Source: Weeksellaceae bacterium
GTDB taxonomy: Bacteria > Bacteroidota > Bacteroidia > Flavobacteriales > Weeksellaceae
Assembly (NCBI GenBank): GCA_028698395.1
Contig: JAQVDG010000095.1
Location: 1-7,405, forward strand
DNA: 7,405 nucleotides
Direction of reading: 5' to 3'
The translations under genes were made by a program, and so were the position numbers. A model generated the notes under the pieces. The model worked only from the letters and a program-made list of their open reading frames with translations, made no database searches and was not told the DNA's origin. Positions 3,632 through 7,405 of the stretch are shown one piece after another (the first letter of the stretch is position 1; every line of letters begins with the position of its first letter).

Positions 3632-6600
3632 ATGAAAAATGTTCTCGGGTTAGATCTTGGCACAAATTCAATTGGTTGGGCTTTAGTTGATAAAGAAAAT
3701 AATAAAATCCTTGGAATGGGTAGTCGAATCATTCCGATGAGCCAGGATTTATTAGGTGATTTTGGAAAAGGTAATTCTATTTCTCAAACTGCCGAAAGAA
3801 CTAGTTATCGTAGCATCAGAAGATTACGTGAAAGGCAGTTGTTAAGAAGAGAACGATTGCACCGTGTTCTAAACATTCTCGGATTCTTACCGATACACTA
3901 TTCTTCTCAAATTGATTTTGAAAAGCGTTTAGGTAAGCTTATTGGTGATTATGAACCAAAAATAACTTACCAAGAAATATGGGATGAATCACAACGTAAA
4001 AAACAATATGAATTTATCTTCAAAGAATCATTTGAAGAAATGATAATTGACTTTAGTGAGAAGCAACCGAGCCTTCTGGAAAATAATAAGAAAATCCCCT
4101 ATGATTGGACAATTTATTATTTAAGAAAAAAAGCTATCACGAAAAAAATTGAAAAAGAGGAGTTAGCTTGGATCATTCTTAATTTCAATCAAAAGCGTGG
4201 ATATTATCAGTTACGTGGGGAGGAAGAGGAAGAAATTCCAAATAAATTAACTGAATTGCATACATTAAAAATTATAGACGTAAAAGCTGATGAAATGCAA
4301 AAAGGGAAAAAGGATATTTGGTATTCGATTGTTTTAGAAAACGGCTGGATTTACCGAAGAGCAAGTAAGACGCCCTTATTTGATTGGAAAGATAAAGTTA
4401 AAGATTTTATAGTTACAACCGACTTAAATGAAGATGGTACAGTTAAAACTGACAAAGAAGGAAAAGAAAAAAGGAGTTTTAGAGCACCGGGTGAAGATGA
4501 CTGGACCTTGTTAAAGAAAAAAACAGAATTTGAGATTGACAGATCAAAAAAGACAATTGGGGAGTTTATTTATGATACGCTATTACAATATCCTAAGCAG
4601 AAAATTAAGGGAAAATTAGTACGTACTATTGAACGAAAATATTATAAAGAGGAACTTAAACAAATTTTACAAAAGCAATGTGAATTTCATCCAGAGCTTC
4701 AAAACGAAGATTTGTATAATAATTGTATTCGTGAATTGTATAGAAACAATGAGGCACATAAGTTTTTATTAAGCAAAAGGGATTTTATTCACCTCTTTAT
4801 TGAAGATATTATTTTTTACCAGCGACCTTTAAAAAGCCAAAAGTCTTCGATAAGTAATTGCTCTTTTGAGTATAAGAAATATTCATTCAATGGGGAAGAA
4901 AAAACAGAATACCTAAAAGTGATTCCGAAATCGCATCCATTATATCAGGAGTTTAGGTTGTGGCAATGGATTTACAATCTCAACCTCTACAAAAAAGAAG
5001 ATGATAGCAACATAACAAATGAATTTTTAAATGGTATCGAAGATTATGAAAAATTGTTCGAGTTCTTGAATGATAGAAAAGAGATTGAACAAAAGCCACT
5101 CATAAATTTTTTTATAGAACAGAGTGGATTGAAAGGTAAAGCCTTAAATACAGAGATTGATAAATACCGATGGAACTATGTAGAAGATAAAAAATATCCA
5201 TGTAACGAAACCAGAACATTAATTGCAACAAGGTTAGCTAAAGTTAAAAACTTACCAGGCAACTTTTTAACTGCTGAGATTGAACAAAATCTTTGGCATA
5301 TAATATATTCTGTGTCTGATAAAATAGAATACAATAAAGCTCTAAAAACTTTTGCTATTAAATACGGCATAGATGGAGATTCTTTTGTTGATAGCTTTAT
5401 TAAGTTTCCACCTTTCAAGAGCGATTATGGGAGTTTTTCAGCAAAAGCTCTTAAAAAATTATTGCCTTTAATGAGGTTGGGAAAGTACTGGAGCTGGGAT
5501 AATATAGATGAAAACACAAAAAACAGAATTGAAAAAATAATAACGGGAGAGTGTGACGAAGATATAAAAAACAGAGTACGTGAAAAAGCGAAAAAATTAG
5601 AAATTGAAGAAGATTTTCAAGGATTACAATTGTGGTTGGCAAGTTATATTGTTTACGGTCGTCATTCAGAAGCCGCATTTGCTTATAAATGGAATACTGT
5701 TTCGGATTTAGAACAGTATTTAAAGGAATTCAAACAGCATTCTTTACGCAATCCTATAGTCGAGCAAGTAGTAACTGAAACACTTCGTGTAGTTAAAGAT
5801 ATCTGGCAACAATATGGAAATGGCTCAAAAGGTTTTTTCGATGAAATTCACGTTGAACTTGGGCGGGAAATGAAAAATACTGCCGAAGATCGCAAAAAGA
5901 TATCTGATCAGGTAATTGAAAACGAAAATACTAATCTTAGGATAAAAGCTTTATTATCAGAACTGAAAAATTATCCCGAGGTTGAAAATGTTCGTCCTTA
6001 TTCTCCTGTTCAGCAAGAAATTCTGAAGATATTTGAGGATGGTGTGTTGGGTTCTGGTATTGAAATCCCAGAAGACATTTTTAAGATTAGTAAAACGGCT
6101 CAACCTTCCAGTTCCGAATTACAGAGATATAAACTTTGGTTAGAACAAAAATATAGGTCGCCTTACACTGGCGAAATTATCCCTTTAGACAAACTATTTA
6201 CGACAGAATATGAAATAGAACATATTATTCCGCAAAGTCGCTATTTTGATGATAGTTTTAACAATAAAGTTATTTGTGAGGCTGCTGTAAACAAACTTAA
6301 AGACAACCAAATCGGGCTAGAATTCATTAAGAATCATCATGGTCAAACTATAGAAGTTGGCCTTGGAAAAACCGTTAGAATATTTGAAGTGAATAATTAT
6401 GAGGATTTTGTAAAAACGAATTATTCCAAAAACCGTTCAAAGCGTAATAAGCTGTTGATGGTAGATATCCCGGAAAGAATGATTGAAAGACAAATTAATG
6501 ATACAAGATACATCAGTAAATTCATAAGCTCAGTTCTTTCAAATATTGTTCGAGCTGAAAGAGATGATGACGGTGTGAATTCGAAAAACTTAATACCGGG

Positions 6601-7405
6601 TAATGGCAAAATAACAGCGACACTTAAACAAGATTGGGGATTAAATGATGTGTGGAATGATTTAATTCTACCACGATTTGAACGATTGAACAATTTAACA
6701 AACAGTACATCGTTTACCGAGTACAATGAGAGGTATCAAAAGTATTTGCCTACCGTCCCTATTGAGTTATCTAAAAACTTTCGAAAGAAAAGAATTGATC
6801 ATAGGCACCATGCTTTAGATGCTTTAATAATTGCTTGTGCAACAAGAGATCATGTGAACCTACTAAATAATAAATATGCAAATTCAAAAACACGTTTTGA
6901 CTTAAATAGAAAACTTAGAAAGTATGAAAAAACAGTTTATATTAATCCTATAACGAAAGAAAGAATAGAGAAAGAAGTCCCCAAAGAGTTTTTAAAACCG
7001 TGGGATAGCTTTACAATTGACACAAAGAATTCACTTGAGAATATTGTTGTGAGTTTTAAACAAAACCTTCGTGTTATTAACAAATCCAAAAACATTTACA
7101 AAAAATGGGTTCGGATTGGAGATAGTGTACTAAAAAAGGATGTTAAGCAAACAGGTAACCATTGGTCAATTCGTAAACCTATGCACAAAGAAACTGTTTC
7201 TGGTAAAGTTGAACTACCATGGATTAAAACACCAAAAGGTAAAATTCTAACAGCAACAAGGAAAACTTTAGATACTTCTTTTGATTATAAGACTATCAAT
7301 TCAATTACAGATACTGGAATTCAAAAGATTCTTAAAAATTATTTAGCAACTAAAGAAAACAATCCGGAAATTGCTTTCTCACCTGAAGGCATTGATGATT
7401 TGAAT
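3632..7405 (+). CDS. cas9: Cas9 endonuclease, large type II-C (C-terminus beyond the window)
   Basis: The frame is open for 1258 codons to the right edge with no frameshift. Residues 3-16 (NVLGLDLGTNSIGW) are RuvC-I with catalytic D8. An Arg-rich bridge helix lies at about 56-79 (RSIRRLRERQLLRRERLHR). A long recognition lobe follows and includes NFNQKRGYYQLRGEEEEE at 184-201. RuvC-II is IHVELGRE with E742. The HNH domain has EIEHIIPQS with H864 and N887. RuvC-III is HRHHALDA with H1060 and D1063. All catalytic residues of both nuclease sites are present, so RNA-guided double-strand cleavage is expected. The remaining residues belong to the WED/PAM-interacting part, which is incomplete. Compact type II-C enzymes have HNH near residue 590, so this belongs to the large II-C forms and would probably exceed 1350 residues. 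The tracrRNA gene lies just upstream. cas1, cas2 and the array should follow. Confidence 0.95.
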   Translation, partial: MKNVLGLDLGTNSIGWALVDKENNKILGMGSRIIPMSQDLLGDFGKGNSISQTAERTSYRSIRRLRERQLLRRERLHRVLNILGFLPIHYSSQIDFEKRLGKLIGDYEPKITYQEIWDESQRKKQYEFIFKESFEEMIIDFSEKQPSLLENNKKIPYDWTIYYLRKKAITKKIEKEELAWIILNFNQKRGYYQLRGEEEEEIPNKLTELHTLKIIDVKADEMQKGKKDIWYSIVLENGWIYRRASKTPLFDWKDKVKDFIVTTDLNEDGTVKTDKEGKEKRSFRAPGEDDWTLLKKKTEFEIDRSKKTIGEFIYDTLLQYPKQKIKGKLVRTIERKYYKEELKQILQKQCEFHPELQNEDLYNNCIRELYRNNEAHKFLLSKRDFIHLFIEDIIFYQRPLKSQKSSISNCSFEYKKYSFNGEEKTEYLKVIPKSHPLYQEFRLWQWIYNLNLYKKEDDSNITNEFLNGIEDYEKLFEFLNDRKEIEQKPLINFFIEQSGLKGKALNTEIDKYRWNYVEDKKYPCNETRTLIATRLAKVKNLPGNFLTAEIEQNLWHIIYSVSDKIEYNKALKTFAIKYGIDGDSFVDSFIKFPPFKSDYGSFSAKALKKLLPLMRLGKYWSWDNIDENTKNRIEKIITGECDEDIKNRVREKAKKLEIEEDFQGLQLWLASYIVYGRHSEAAFAYKWNTVSDLEQYLKEFKQHSLRNPIVEQVVTETLRVVKDIWQQYGNGSKGFFDEIHVELGREMKNTAEDRKKISDQVIENENTNLRIKALLSELKNYPEVENVRPYSPVQQEILKIFEDGVLGSGIEIPEDIFKISKTAQPSSSELQRYKLWLEQKYRSPYTGEIIPLDKLFTTEYEIEHIIPQSRYFDDSFNNKVICEAAVNKLKDNQIGLEFIKNHHGQTIEVGLGKTVRIFEVNNYEDFVKTNYSKNRSKRNKLLMVDIPERMIERQINDTRYISKFISSVLSNIVRAERDDDGVNSKNLIPGNGKITATLKQDWGLNDVWNDLILPRFERLNNLTNSTSFTEYNERYQKYLPTVPIELSKNFRKKRIDHRHHALDALIIACATRDHVNLLNNKYANSKTRFDLNRKLRKYEKTVYINPITKERIEKEVPKEFLKPWDSFTIDTKNSLENIVVSFKQNLRVINKSKNIYKKWVRIGDSVLKKDVKQTGNHWSIRKPMHKETVSGKVELPWIKTPKGKILTATRKTLDTSFDYKTINSITDTGIQKILKNYLATKENNPEIAFSPEGIDDLN

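Noticed and set aside
5176..6726. Several - strand frames of 75-101 codons opposite cas9.
   Set aside because: They are antisense to an intact, conserved cas9 frame, show low-complexity hydrophobic composition and have no family resemblance.

Overview
The window is AT-rich DNA, probably from the Bacteroidota/Ignavibacteriota (FCB) group. Three things point there: a textbook Bacteroidota-type promoter (TTG-N19-TAnnTTTG) in front of a predicted small RNA, a large Cas9 with type II-C features, and a GxxExxY-family gene. Assignment to a genus is not possible from this sequence alone. All protein genes seen are on the + strand; one predicted RNA gene is on the - strand.

Layout: (1) 1-98, a possible tail of an upstream gene. 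(2) 117-1565, a HigB-like toxin followed by a HigA-type antitoxin fused to an ImmA/IrrE metallopeptidase domain. (3) 1577-1595, a GC-rich hairpin. (4) 1629-3403, a decayed restriction-modification-type region. It holds a chimeric ORF (start of a type III-like Mod methyltransferase joined to the tail of a helicase), an intact dinD-like gene, a GxxExxY (PD-(D/E)XK) gene enclosed by inverted repeats, and a second remnant of a Mod start. The two Mod starts form a diverged direct repeat of about 110 bp, and each carries a short palindrome inserted in the reading frame. (5) 3404-3500, about 100 bp in which no gene or signal was seen. (6) 3501-3622, a predicted tracrRNA on the - strand with anti-repeat, hairpins, intrinsic terminator and promoter. 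(7) 3632 to the right edge, cas9, open for 1258 codons and cut by the window end.

Together this is a defence island: a toxin-antitoxin module, remains of a methyltransferase/helicase system with its accessory genes, and the tracrRNA-cas9 end of a type II-C CRISPR locus. The CRISPR array, cas1 and cas2 are not in the window and would be expected to the right. The tracrRNA predicts that the repeats begin (G/A)TTGTGAATTGCTTTAAAT.

The least expected points are the tight head-to-head packing of tracrRNA and cas9, in which the tracrRNA promoter overlaps the cas9 ribosome binding site; the GxxExxY gene inside 25/27-matching inverted repeats, whose removal would leave dinD about 8 bp from the Mod start; and the palindrome-bearing duplicated Mod start.
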